Of a stretch of DNA of 20,800 bases, positions 1 through 6,909 are shown one piece after another. The translations under genes were made by a program, and so were the position numbers. Positions within the stretch are counted from its first letter, which is position 1. Each line of letters opens with the position of its first letter. Source of the DNA: a virus; the IMG/VR virus record IMGVR_UViG_3300023179_000607, positions 1 to 20,800 of that record. The stretch is one strand, 5' to 3'. Under the pieces are notes generated by a model. It searched no databases, was not told the origin of the DNA, and saw only the letters and a list, made by a program, of their open reading frames with translations.

Positions 1-184
1 CAATATTCTTTATTACTTGTTCAACTTCTGGGTTTATTTTTTCCCCCGCAGGTATGTCCTGTAATTTCCTATTAAAATTTTTACAACGAAAATTACAACC
101 AAACGTTCTTAAAAATACACTAGGAACACCCATATAACGTCCCTCGCCTTGAATACTATAAAAACATTCTGTATATCTAATCAC
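1..184 (-). CDS. queE: QueE-like radical SAM enzyme (7-carboxy-7-deazaguanine synthase family), partial, 3' end outside window
   Basis: This frame stays open from a GTG at 184 to the left edge, giving 61 codons of the N-terminus. QueE converts carboxy-tetrahydropterin to 7-carboxy-7-deazaguanine, a precursor of queuosine in tRNA and, in some phages, of modified DNA bases. The match rests on the opening [15 protein letters not shown], typical of QueE, followed by [12 protein letters not shown], the start of the iron-sulfur site. The first two cysteines are residues 30 and 34; the position where a CxxxCxxC motif has its third cysteine is Phe37. The GTG start is supported by AGAGGA at 191-196, six bases upstream, and by the usual distance from start to the QGEG motif. 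The start overlaps the end of the HNH gene by 8 nt in another frame. Another small radical SAM activase is possible but fits less well. Confidence 0.75.
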   Translation of the reverse strand, partial: MIRYTECFYSIQGEGRYMGVPSVFLRTFGCNFRCKNFNRKLQDIPAGEKINPEVEQVIKNI

Positions 185-971
185 TTTTATTCCTCTCAAT
201 TCTTATAATACCATATTCACTAAAAGTTTTTCCTATATGCGATTTAAACTCTATATGAACGGATGCAAATTTTTTCGTAATTTTTTTATTATCCCGTATA
301 GGATCCAATGTAGAACCAGTAAATGAGGGGTAAAGAATTAACAAATCCCTAAAATTCTTACAATAACCTTTCGGTGTAGAGTATCCCCATTTAGATGCTG
401 ATAAACTTCGTTTTTCCTTATCAATAAATGTTTTTCTAGGTTTACCTTTATTTCCTATACTTTTTCTTAGTCTAGTTTGTAAACTATCTTTACTATTTTT
501 TCTGACACCTTCATATAATATATCTTTATAATAATCAAATAATTTTTTGGGTATTCTCTTTAATTCTTTAGTATAGATTTGTCTCGCAAGTACGGTATCT
601 TTACTATAGGATGAAACTATTTCTGAATGGTACTGCCTAAATATACTATACATTTTACTAGTTATTTTATAGTCACGCTTAATATTTTTATTTTTACCAA
701 ACACCATTCTATGAACAGCTTTTATCATTTTTTTATTTTTTGTCGCCCTCATTAGTAAAAGATGAGCAACATAATGATGTCTAGCAGATAGTTTAATTAT
801 ATTTGTACTATCGTCTGTTCCACCAAAAGATTTGGGTATAATATGATGTTTTTCGGTATATCCCGTAAAAGACATTTTCCTACATTTTTCTATAAAGAAA
901 ATATATTTAAGTATATACTTATCATTGTACACAGTAGAATTTTTTGTTAAAACTTGTAAAAGATTTTGCAT
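177..971 (-). CDS. Free-standing HNH homing-type endonuclease
   Basis: This 264-residue protein has an HNH nuclease core near residues 38-75: the first histidines in the run [13 protein letters not shown], an Asn in the STNII segment, and a closing histidine in [11 protein letters not shown]. Such proteins nick or cut DNA near their own gene and spread it between related phages. The rest is rich in Lys, Arg and Tyr and probably binds DNA; the last ~70 residues may be a separate specificity module, which is inference. The ATG at 971 follows a weak TGGAA-like ribosome site. A late promoter and a 66-base leader lie upstream. The gene sits between gp55 and queE, both apparently uninterrupted at the junction, so it looks like an intergenic insertion and not an intron-borne gene. 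It is strikingly AT-rich. Confidence 0.85.
   Translation of the reverse strand: MQNLLQVLTKNSTVYNDKYILKYIFFIEKCRKMSFTGYTEKHHIIPKSFGGTDDSTNIIKLSARHHYVAHLLLMRATKNKKMIKAVHRMVFGKNKNIKRDYKITSKMYSIFRQYHSEIVSSYSKDTVLARQIYTKELKRIPKKLFDYYKDILYEGVRKNSKDSLQTRLRKSIGNKGKPRKTFIDKEKRSLSASKWGYSTPKGYCKNFRDLLILYPSFTGSTLDPIRDNKKITKKFASVHIEFKSHIGKTFSEYGIIRIERNKSD
191..196 (-). promoter_or_regulatory. Ribosome binding site of queE inside the end of the HNH gene
   Basis: On the minus strand these bases read AGAGGA, a good Shine-Dalgarno sequence six bases before the GTG at 184. They also encode part of the last residues of the HNH endonuclease. This fixes the queE start and shows that the HNH frame runs into the queE translation signal. 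Confidence 0.65.
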
Positions 972-999
972 AGATATTCCAGTAAATAGTTGAGGGCTA

Positions 1000-1017
1000 T
1001 CTGTGTACTGGCACAGA
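1000..1017 (-). other. Small hairpin in the HNH gene leader
   Basis: The bases TCTGTG and CACAGA form a perfect 6-bp stem around a 6-base loop. It lies between the predicted late transcription start (about 1038) and the HNH start codon at 971, so it would form in the 5' leader. It has no U-tract, so it is not an obvious terminator. A role in translation control is only a possibility. Confidence 0.4.
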
Positions 1018-1043
1018 AGGATGATCAGTCCGTTCGCCCGTTA

Positions 1044-1051
1044 TATTTATA
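1044..1051 (-). promoter_or_regulatory. T4-type late promoter for the HNH/queE genes
   Basis: The minus strand reads TATAAATA exactly, the -10 element used by T4 gp55 sigma. It lies in the gap after the gp55 stop, 73 bases before the HNH start codon. Transcription would begin at about 1038 and could continue into queE. Confidence 0.75.
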
Positions 1052-1092
1052 AACTGTCTTACCTCGTAAACATACTCATATTATATAGTAAA

Positions 1093-1707
1093 CTATTCAT
1101 CTAAATCAAGAGCATTATTCAAATTTTCTTCAGCTAATTTGTTCTTTTTCGGGAATTGAATTACCCGTTTTTCTATATCGATTTGATCAAGTTGTTTTTT
1201 TACATATTCCATAAATTGATTATTAAATTCTTCATTACCATGCTCTTGGGATATTATCTGATCAATATCAATATTTTCTATCATTCTATATTTGGTGGCC
1301 TGTTGCTTTTTTTCTTTTTGAATTCTGCGAATAAAAGCAAAATAAATTATTTGAGTATAGTATGCAAAAGGATTAGATGATCTAGATGGATCAAATTTAG
1401 CAACAGCAGTTAAACAATTTTCTATTCCATCACTTATCATGTCATCTTTAAACGTATAATTTATGAAATTAGACTTATAAGATAAATGCGTAGCAATCTT
1501 TATAAAACATTCACCTATATAGTTTGGAACCTGTGGTTGCGGGTTCCCTTCTACAAGGGCCCGATCTACTAAAACTTTATAATCTATTAATGCCTGTAGA
1601 AATTTCTTGTTATCTACATAATGAGATGAACGAGGTATTTCAATGGACTGATCTTGATCCTGGGACAAGGATTGGTTTGTCCCCGCTACTATCTTCGATT
1701 TCTTCAT
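1093..1707 (-). CDS. 55: Late-transcription sigma factor gp55
   Basis: This phage sigma factor binds host RNA polymerase and recognises the late promoter. The 204-residue protein matches what I know of T4 gp55: the run YVDNKKFLQALIDYK near residue 30, then a sigma region 2 block (about 90-140) with MISDGIE, KFDPSRSSNPFAYYTQ and the basic RRIQKEKKQQATKY. No sigma region 4 is visible, as expected for gp55. The C-terminus ends in an acidic, leucine-containing tail (NALDLDE), a plausible sliding-clamp contact, by inference. I chose the ATG at 1707; a GTG lies directly before it at 1710. GGGGAA upstream serves as ribosome site. The first 23 codons overlap the end of the preceding gene by about 68 bases, and the segment before YVDN is about 20 residues longer than I recall in T4. 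Confidence 0.9.
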   Translation of the reverse strand: MKKSKIVAGTNQSLSQDQDQSIEIPRSSHYVDNKKFLQALIDYKVLVDRALVEGNPQPQVPNYIGECFIKIATHLSYKSNFINYTFKDDMISDGIENCLTAVAKFDPSRSSNPFAYYTQIIYFAFIRRIQKEKKQQATKYRMIENIDIDQIISQEHGNEEFNNQFMEYVKKQLDQIDIEKRVIQFPKKNKLAEENLNNALDLDE

Positions 1708-2092
1708 CACTATTGTTCCCCAAACTATTAAGAAGATGTTTTAGCATTACTTCTTTATCTTGTTGTACTAAATCTTCAGTTTTATTTTGTGCTTCAACAT
1801 AACTTATATAATTTTCTTTAAAATTGTGTTTCAAATCCACAGCTACAATAATTTGTTCTGTTGGGATTTCAAATATTATTTCTTCACTTATAGAAATCCA
1901 AGGTGTCATAATATATGTTTCCGCAATATTCATACCTCGAGGAACTCTAAAAGGAATAACTAAAACAGGATCACAAACGTGGATACTAGATTTGCTTCTA
2001 AGATTTTCGCAGTTATCATCGGTAGAACATACTATACTTTCGCCATTAATTAATTTTAGTAGTTTGTAATGGAATACTAAGTTATCTTTCAT
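1640..2092 (-). CDS. Conserved T4-like phage protein, candidate Sm-like (LSm/Hfq-type) fold
   Basis: This 150-residue protein has no name I can assign. The opening HYKLLKLINGESIVC, followed by strands and IHVCDPVLVIPF, resembles the small beta-barrel pattern of Sm-like proteins, which bind RNA or act as scaffolds. That fold call is inference. From about residue 95 the protein becomes charged and probably helical, ending in an acidic, serine-rich tail. Its start overlaps the UvsW stop in an ATGA, so the two are probably translated together. Its final 68-71 bases overlap the start of gp55 in a different frame. Its position between uvsW and gp55 suggests a link to late transcription or recombination, but nothing here proves it. 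Confidence 0.75.
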   Translation of the reverse strand: MKDNLVFHYKLLKLINGESIVCSTDDNCENLRSKSSIHVCDPVLVIPFRVPRGMNIAETYIMTPWISISEEIIFEIPTEQIIVAVDLKHNFKENYISYVEAQNKTEDLVQQDKEVMLKHLLNSLGNNSDEEIEDSSGDKPILVPGSRSVH

Positions 2093-3573
2093 TTGATAGG
2101 AACCTTTATTAATTTGTAATCAAAATGCTCATCATTATAAATCTTTATTCTTTCTATCATATGAAGTAAAGTATAATTCTTTTTTGATTTCCAAGACAAA
2201 TCATCACCTATATCATAAAGATTACACTTATCTTTTTCTTCACTTGTTCTTAATCCCCTACCAATAGATTGAAGATTTCTAATTCTAGATTTAGACGGGG
2301 AGGCAAAAATAATATTATGTAATTTTTTGATATTTATCCCTGTAGAAAATGTCCCGACCGAGGCTACTATAATAGCATTATTTTCTTTTTCCGTTAGTTG
2401 TCTTATCATTTCTCGTTGCTCTGTATCAGTGCCACCATACACAAAAAATACTTGTCTATCTTGTGCTTTATCTGAAATCATATCATGAAGAATCTTACCA
2501 TGTTTTTCTACGTACTGAAACAATACCAAAGTATTACCTTTTTGATCCAATGCAAGATTTCTTATAAATTTATTTCTTTCATTATATGATACTATAAAAT
2601 CCATTTCTTGCTGGTATTCAAAATGTTTTACTGCTTTTCTAATCTCATCTGGATATTCCAAAACAATACTATAAATTTGTAAATCTGCTAAAGTTTTATC
2701 TGTCATTAATTTTTTAGTTGAAGTAACTTTATATACAGAACCAAATAATCCTTCGAGAACCAACCTATGAGTTTTAGTGCCATCTAAAGTACCGGTTGTT
2801 CCGATTCTAAAAGCTGCAGTTGTACATTTATTAAGTATGCTGGTTAGTGATTTTGCCTTAAAGAGATGGGCTTCATCGCCATAAATAACTTGAAATTCGA
2901 AGAAAAATGTCTTGGGAAGTTTGTAGATTGACTGCCAAGTACTAATAACAACATTGTATAAATTAGACTTTTCATGTCCACCATAAATTCTATGACAGTT
3001 TTCAGATGTTTTCCAACCATTAAATCCTGAGTAATCTTGGAAATCTGAGTACATCTGTTCTACAAGACTTGTTGTAGGCACAAGTATAAGTTGTCGTCTC
3101 CCATATTTTTCATGCCAACGTATTAAGCAGTAAATAATAAGAGATTTTCCAGAACCAGTTGGCGATAGTAATAAGCGTCTTCCGTTAACAATTGCCTGAT
3201 AGACTGCATCTATTTGATACTCTCGTATTTGAATAGATTGTCCTTTGGATGATATATTTAAGGATTCACAAAAAGCTTTTACTTCTTCTAAAGTAACATA
3301 GTCATATGATTTTTTATAATTAGTTTCATCAACAATGTATTCTCTTTCTTCTGCAAATTTTTTTACATAATCTGACAATCCAACATACAATTCTTTAGTA
3401 AACATTGAAAATAAATGTACTTTGCCGTCCCAAACTTTAGATCTATACAAAGGATGAAATTTGGCCCCAGGAACATCAAATGAAAAGTAATCATAAATTT
3501 CTTGAAGTATTGAGGGATCACTATCAATGAGGAGATAAACCTCATTTTTCTTTCTTATAGTTATATCGGGCAT
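2089..3573 (-). CDS. uvsW: UvsW-type ATP-dependent DNA/RNA helicase
   Basis: In T4, UvsW unwinds branched DNA and R-loops, rescues stalled forks, and shuts off origin replication in favour of recombination-dependent replication. Counting from the GTG at 3576, this 495-residue protein has the superfamily 2 motifs in order: Walker A PTGSGKS at 139-145, the DEAH-type box GDEAH at 233-237, GTTGTLDG near 259-266, then NTLVLFQY, the late block SVGTFSTGINI and the arginine-finger motif QSIGRGLR. The N-terminal ~115 residues match the small UvsW substrate-binding domain. The length is close to T4 UvsW (about 500). Either the GTG at 3576, which abuts the uvsY stop, or the ATG at 3573 may be used. The end overlaps the next gene as ATGA. 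Confidence 0.93.
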   Translation of the reverse strand: MPDITIRKKNEVYLLIDSDPSILQEIYDYFSFDVPGAKFHPLYRSKVWDGKVHLFSMFTKELYVGLSDYVKKFAEEREYIVDETNYKKSYDYVTLEEVKAFCESLNISSKGQSIQIREYQIDAVYQAIVNGRRLLLSPTGSGKSLIIYCLIRWHEKYGRRQLILVPTTSLVEQMYSDFQDYSGFNGWKTSENCHRIYGGHEKSNLYNVVISTWQSIYKLPKTFFFEFQVIYGDEAHLFKAKSLTSILNKCTTAAFRIGTTGTLDGTKTHRLVLEGLFGSVYKVTSTKKLMTDKTLADLQIYSIVLEYPDEIRKAVKHFEYQQEMDFIVSYNERNKFIRNLALDQKGNTLVLFQYVEKHGKILHDMISDKAQDRQVFFVYGGTDTEQREMIRQLTEKENNAIIVASVGTFSTGINIKKLHNIIFASPSKSRIRNLQSIGRGLRTSEEKDKCNLYDIGDDLSWKSKKNYTLLHMIERIKIYNDEHFDYKLIKVPIK

Positions 3574-4013
3574 CACATTAATCCATTAGTAAATTTCATA
3601 AATTCGATGGTATTTTTTATGTCCCAAGTTCTACTATTCAATGATCTAATAATTGCTTCCAATTGATATAAAACAGTTTTAAAGTATTCTACTTTATCTT
3701 GTAAAGAAAGTAAATCAGCATCTCCCTGAAGAAACTCATCTATTTCATTTTTTAAAGGTTTAGTTCCTTGCCATTGATTCCAGCCCTCTTCCTCGAGTTC
3801 GCTTTTCGACATTTCTCCTCTATAATAACGATACTTCTTTCTTCTACAATTTAAATAATCTGATTCTGCTTTTCTAAGATTAAGTCTTGTAGAAGAAAGA
3901 TAGTTAATATATTTGGCATGAAGTAGCGGAGTGCGAGCTGATTCTCTTCCAAGATTTGCTTCATCGATCTTGCAATCCTCAGCCCACATTTCCTGAAGAT
4001 CACTTAATTTCAT
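3573..4013 (-). CDS. uvsY: Recombination mediator UvsY
   Basis: UvsY loads the UvsX recombinase onto single-stranded DNA coated by gp32. The 146-residue length is close to T4 UvsY (137). Visible family features are the opening LSDLQEMWAEDCKIDE, the basic helical region with KAESDYLNCRRKKYRYYRG near residues 50-66, and the C-terminal helix with RSLNSRTWDIKNTIEF. No clear ribosome site precedes the ATG; the upstream stop is only three bases away, so translational coupling is likely. It ends in ATGTGATG, where the uvsW start signals overlap its stop. No uvsX is in the window. Confidence 0.92.
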   Translation of the reverse strand: MKLSDLQEMWAEDCKIDEANLGRESARTPLLHAKYINYLSSTRLNLRKAESDYLNCRRKKYRYYRGEMSKSELEEEGWNQWQGTKPLKNEIDEFLQGDADLLSLQDKVEYFKTVLYQLEAIIRSLNSRTWDIKNTIEFMKFTNGLM

Positions 4014-4016
4014 AGT

Positions 4017-4898
4017 TTAAGATTGTATTTGTATAATCTGCGCAGGATTGCCCATAAAATTAAATGTGCCATAATGGTTTAAAGATATGGTAGGATCTAA
4101 CCAAATATCTCCACCTATATCTTGCCATCTACGACTAAAGGTATAATCCTCAGATAGATATCGTTTGTCTTTAGGATCAATCATAGTATCGAACATAGCA
4201 TAAAAGAAATCACTAAGTTCTGGAGGTGTATTTAAATCATTATTATATTTGAGCTCTGGATATGCTTTGATCATCTTATCGATAGCATCTCGCTTGATCA
4301 TCATAAAACCTGTTGCTCCATCGTGCAATCTAATTAATCCATTTTCTATAGCTATTTGTTTTGCATCTCTATTAATAAATTTGAAATTAATAGCATAATC
4401 AGATCCGAATGCTGCTACTTGATTTGCTGAGAATTCTTTTGTCGGTTCTCCTCTTACCGAGTCTCTGATACGATCCCAATTAACACCTTTCTTGGGATAT
4501 GCGCCAACTGCTACATCTTTATTATGTGCAACTAATTTTAGTACATCTTCTACTTGAAATTCAATATCTGCATCTATAAACATTAAACGAGTAAAATTAC
4601 TCTGTAAAAAATATGCCAATAATACATTACGAGCTCTAGTAACTAATGACTCATTAGCAATAGTTCCAAATGCTAATGGAATTTGATGCTGATTACAAAA
4701 AGTTAGTAGTTTAATTACCGATCGAAAATATGCTTCATTTAGCATACCACCATAGCAAGGTGTCGCTACAAAGATTCTTTCCTTACGAAGATCATCAAGA
4801 CGAATCTCTAATTTGCCTGATTGTGGCGGTGTCGTCACATCTTCTTGTGTTTTTAAAGTTGGTGGTTTGATTTTTGTTGGATCCAATTTTATTGCCAT
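4017..4898 (-). CDS. Glycosyltransferase-like protein (GT-A fold, DxD motif)
   Basis: This 293-residue protein looks like a nucleotide-sugar glycosyltransferase. It begins its core with RIFVATPCYGG (about 41-51), carries NESLVTRARNVLLA near 82-95, then FIDADIEF at 108-115, which fits a hydrophobic strand ending in the metal-binding DxD. Further on are DGATGFMMIKRDA, the acidic LSEDYTFSRRWQD near 249-260 and a late histidine in NHYGTFNFMG. The first ~35 residues are proline-rich and probably flexible. TTGGAG gives a good ribosome site. Similar genes occur in T4-like marine phages. It may glycosylate virion protein, DNA or a host surface sugar; the acceptor cannot be read from the sequence. It lies oddly between a tail gene and uvsY. 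Confidence 0.75.
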   Translation of the reverse strand: MAIKLDPTKIKPPTLKTQEDVTTPPQSGKLEIRLDDLRKERIFVATPCYGGMLNEAYFRSVIKLLTFCNQHQIPLAFGTIANESLVTRARNVLLAYFLQSNFTRLMFIDADIEFQVEDVLKLVAHNKDVAVGAYPKKGVNWDRIRDSVRGEPTKEFSANQVAAFGSDYAINFKFINRDAKQIAIENGLIRLHDGATGFMMIKRDAIDKMIKAYPELKYNNDLNTPPELSDFFYAMFDTMIDPKDKRYLSEDYTFSRRWQDIGGDIWLDPTISLNHYGTFNFMGNPAQIIQIQS

Positions 4899-4913
4899 TA
4901 TAACTCCAAAATA

Positions 4914-5501
4914 TTAAAGTTGTTCTACTTCAAATAATTTATATTTGAATGCTGCGATTGCTGTGAAATATTCTACTGTCTGGGATGCAATTTCAAAATC
5001 TAACGCTTCCAAAGATATTGGGAATAACTCTTTGAATATTATATTAGTTTTAGGATTGTTTGTCGAGTCTAAAATAGTTAAAATTCCATCCGAGTATGCC
5101 AAAGCAGTAGATTGGCCAATAGAATTAACAACAAACGGAAATCTATTTATTTTTTTCAAAACAAATTCTGAAAACTGCGCATGTCTTTGGGGAAATCCTA
5201 AAGCTACTAACCATGTGTATAATTCAAGATAATTAGACATATCTTCGGAAATTAAAAATCTTATAGTAAAATCGCCATATACTAATTTGTCTCCTACCGT
5301 TGGTATATCTATAAAAGGTGTAGGTTGTTGTGCAAAACCCAATGCTAAACCGGGAAGATTAGCAGATTGACAGGTATAGGAAGTATTTGGCAAATCTTTT
5401 ATAGTAAATCTAAAAGCGTTTGGTCTAAGAAAATCATAGGTAGTAGGCCTATTAGACGTATATGATGCTTGTAATATGTTTAAATTTGATGTATATGCCA
5501 T
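4914..5501 (-). CDS. Tail-tube-fold structural protein, probably gp3-like tail completion protein
   Basis: This 195-residue protein follows a pattern close to the tail tube family: RPNAFRFTI, LPGLALG, GDKLVYGDFTIRFL, then SNYLELYTWL. gp19 in this window has a parallel layout (RPNQFAVQL, LPG, a GD/F strand pair, a late Trp). In marine T4-like phages the gene directly after gp23 is often named gp3, which caps the tail tube and stabilises the sheath. I adopt that name with moderate confidence; a baseplate tube protein such as gp54 is the alternative. GGAGGG is a strong ribosome site, and a late promoter lies immediately before it. Confidence 0.6.
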   Translation of the reverse strand: MAYTSNLNILQASYTSNRPTTYDFLRPNAFRFTIKDLPNTSYTCQSANLPGLALGFAQQPTPFIDIPTVGDKLVYGDFTIRFLISEDMSNYLELYTWLVALGFPQRHAQFSEFVLKKINRFPFVVNSIGQSTALAYSDGILTILDSTNNPKTNIIFKELFPISLEALDFEIASQTVEYFTAIAAFKYKLFEVEQL

Positions 5502-5506
5502 AAATA

Positions 5507-5512
5507 CCCTCC
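5507..5512 (-). promoter_or_regulatory. Strong ribosome binding site of the gp3-like gene
   Basis: The minus strand reads GGAGGG five bases before the ATG at 5501. The predicted late transcription start falls at almost the same place, so the mRNA leader would be only about ten bases. Confidence 0.6.
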
Positions 5513-5516
5513 ATAA

Positions 5517-5524
5517 TATTTATA
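5517..5524 (-). promoter_or_regulatory. T4-type late promoter for the gp3-like gene and downstream genes
   Basis: An exact TATAAATA lies on the minus strand between the gp23 terminator and the gp3-like gene. It would restart transcription of the gp3-like, glycosyltransferase, uvsY, uvsW, Sm-like and gp55 genes. Confidence 0.75.
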
Positions 5525-5527
5525 AAG

Positions 5528-5553
5528 AAAAAAAGGGGGATTTAAAATCCCCC
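5528..5553 (-). terminator. Rho-independent terminator after gp23
   Basis: On the minus strand a run of five G and five C forms a 7-8 bp stem with an A/T-rich loop, followed at once by seven T. It lies 25 bases after the major capsid gene stop. The plus strand has no T-run after the stem, so it acts in the minus direction only. It is the only strong terminator I see in the window. Confidence 0.88.
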
Positions 5554-5578
5554 TAATCCCGATCTATGCCGGTTATTA

Positions 5579-6874
5579 TTACATAAGATTCACTACACGA
5601 GTTTTACGATAATACTGATTACGATCTGCGGTGAAAGTATCAGCATCATTAGTGCCCGTTGAAGTTACTACATATGGATTTGCAATTAAACCATAACGAG
5701 TCTTAAAGCCAATTTTTGGCTGGAAGCTATTGGGGTCTATTGCACGAACCATTTGTAATGGAACATAAGGGCAGTAGAAAATACCTGCATCATATGGGCT
5801 TACACCTTTATATCCTACAAGGTAAAACTGATTACTTGCACCCAAGTTGCCTGTATAAGGATCAATGTAAACACGATAACGCCCATTAAGAACACCAGCA
5901 AAAGTGTTGCCTGTGTCATCAACGTTTAGATTAGCATTTGAAGCTAGGGCAGGGGCATAGTCTAAGACACCAGACATTGCCAATGCAGATGCTACGTCTG
6001 CTGAACATACAATGAAGTTACCTTTTCCTCTACGAGTATCTTGAGCAATGTGATTGGCATCACGTTCAATATTAAATAAAAGGCCTTTAAAACGTTCTAC
6101 AGACCAACGACCATTTGAATCAACGTCTAGGTCAAATGTGCCAGCACTTGCTGTAGCTGGTGACCCTGGCTTAGATACTTTATAGATTAAACGTACGATT
6201 TCACGATTAATTTCAAACATAAATTCCTGTGATAGAATATTTGAAAGTTCTGCTTCAGCATCTAGTCCATGGATTGCCTTCAAGTCTTGTGCCAGTTCAA
6301 CAGTATACTCAGCCTTTAATGCACGTGATTTAGCAGTAACTGTTGTTTTATCTATCGCAAAAGACATTTCAGCAAAATCTTGTGCCGCTTCAACTGCAGC
6401 TAAAGTATTTGCAGATCCTGTAGCATATCCGCCTAAAATATTGGCGATTGATCCAGTATGGCCTGTTGCACCAGAAAAACTTGTATTTGCTTCATTGTAC
6501 AAAGCTTCAACACGAGTAGTCGTATTGGAACGAGTGTCACCTGAACCACCATACATTGATCGCATAGCAAAGATCAAGCCTGTTGGGCCTGTCATTGGCT
6601 GAACGCCGCAAATATCATATGCCATTAAATTAGGCATAGCACGGCGAACTAAACCAATCATAATTGGATCATATTTTTGTATTGCTGCAGTATCCTGAGC
6701 AATATTATTAGTGGGTGTCTCAAAAAGAGCTTGACGTTCTTCGCGTAAAGCTCTTTCTTGATTCTCTAAAAGAACAGATGTGACTGCTCTTTTATAGGAA
6801 TCTTTAATTTGTGGAAGCTCCGGATGATCCAGAATTGCTGACCACTTTTGTTGTAAATTTTCGGATAAAAACAT
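5579..6874 (-). CDS. 23: Major capsid protein gp23
   Basis: gp23 forms the hexamers of the T4-type capsid shell. At 431 residues it has the shorter length common in marine T4-like phages (T4: 521). Typical features are the opening NLQQKWSAILDHPELPQI, the segment RRAMPNLMAYDICGVQPMTGPTG cut short here as AMPNLMAYDICGVQPM near residues 79-94, AEYTVELAQDLKAIHGLDAE, and the C-terminal FKTRYGLIANPY. The prohead protease normally removes an N-terminal piece after an L/I-x-E motif; Leu50-Phe-Glu52 is the best candidate, by inference. AAGGAG gives a strong ribosome site. The 35-bp gap before it holds no late promoter octamer, so expression probably relies on the gp22 promoter. A strong terminator follows. 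Confidence 0.96.
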   Translation of the reverse strand: MFLSENLQQKWSAILDHPELPQIKDSYKRAVTSVLLENQERALREERQALFETPTNNIAQDTAAIQKYDPIMIGLVRRAMPNLMAYDICGVQPMTGPTGLIFAMRSMYGGSGDTRSNTTTRVEALYNEANTSFSGATGHTGSIANILGGYATGSANTLAAVEAAQDFAEMSFAIDKTTVTAKSRALKAEYTVELAQDLKAIHGLDAEAELSNILSQEFMFEINREIVRLIYKVSKPGSPATASAGTFDLDVDSNGRWSVERFKGLLFNIERDANHIAQDTRRGKGNFIVCSADVASALAMSGVLDYAPALASNANLNVDDTGNTFAGVLNGRYRVYIDPYTGNLGASNQFYLVGYKGVSPYDAGIFYCPYVPLQMVRAIDPNSFQPKIGFKTRYGLIANPYVVTSTGTNDADTFTADRNQYYRKTRVVNLM

Positions 6875-6909
6875 TTTGTTCTCCTTACGAACCTTTTTTT
6901 ATTTTGTTG

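Larger units (their letters stand above)
972..1092 (-). promoter_or_regulatory. Intergenic leader between gp55 and the HNH gene
   Basis: This 121-bp gap is the longest intergenic stretch in the window. It holds a late promoter octamer (1044-1051), a short hairpin (1000-1017) and the weak ribosome site of the HNH gene. I see no tRNA, small ORF or strong terminator in it. Confidence 0.6.

Noticed and set aside
177-1092. Group I or II intron carrying the HNH gene
   Set aside because: gp55 ends normally and queE begins with its own ribosome site and start; no split gene or intron core structure is evident.
972-1092. tRNA gene in the longest intergenic gap
   Set aside because: No cloverleaf, T-arm consensus or acceptor stem could be found on either strand; the gap is explained by a promoter and leader.
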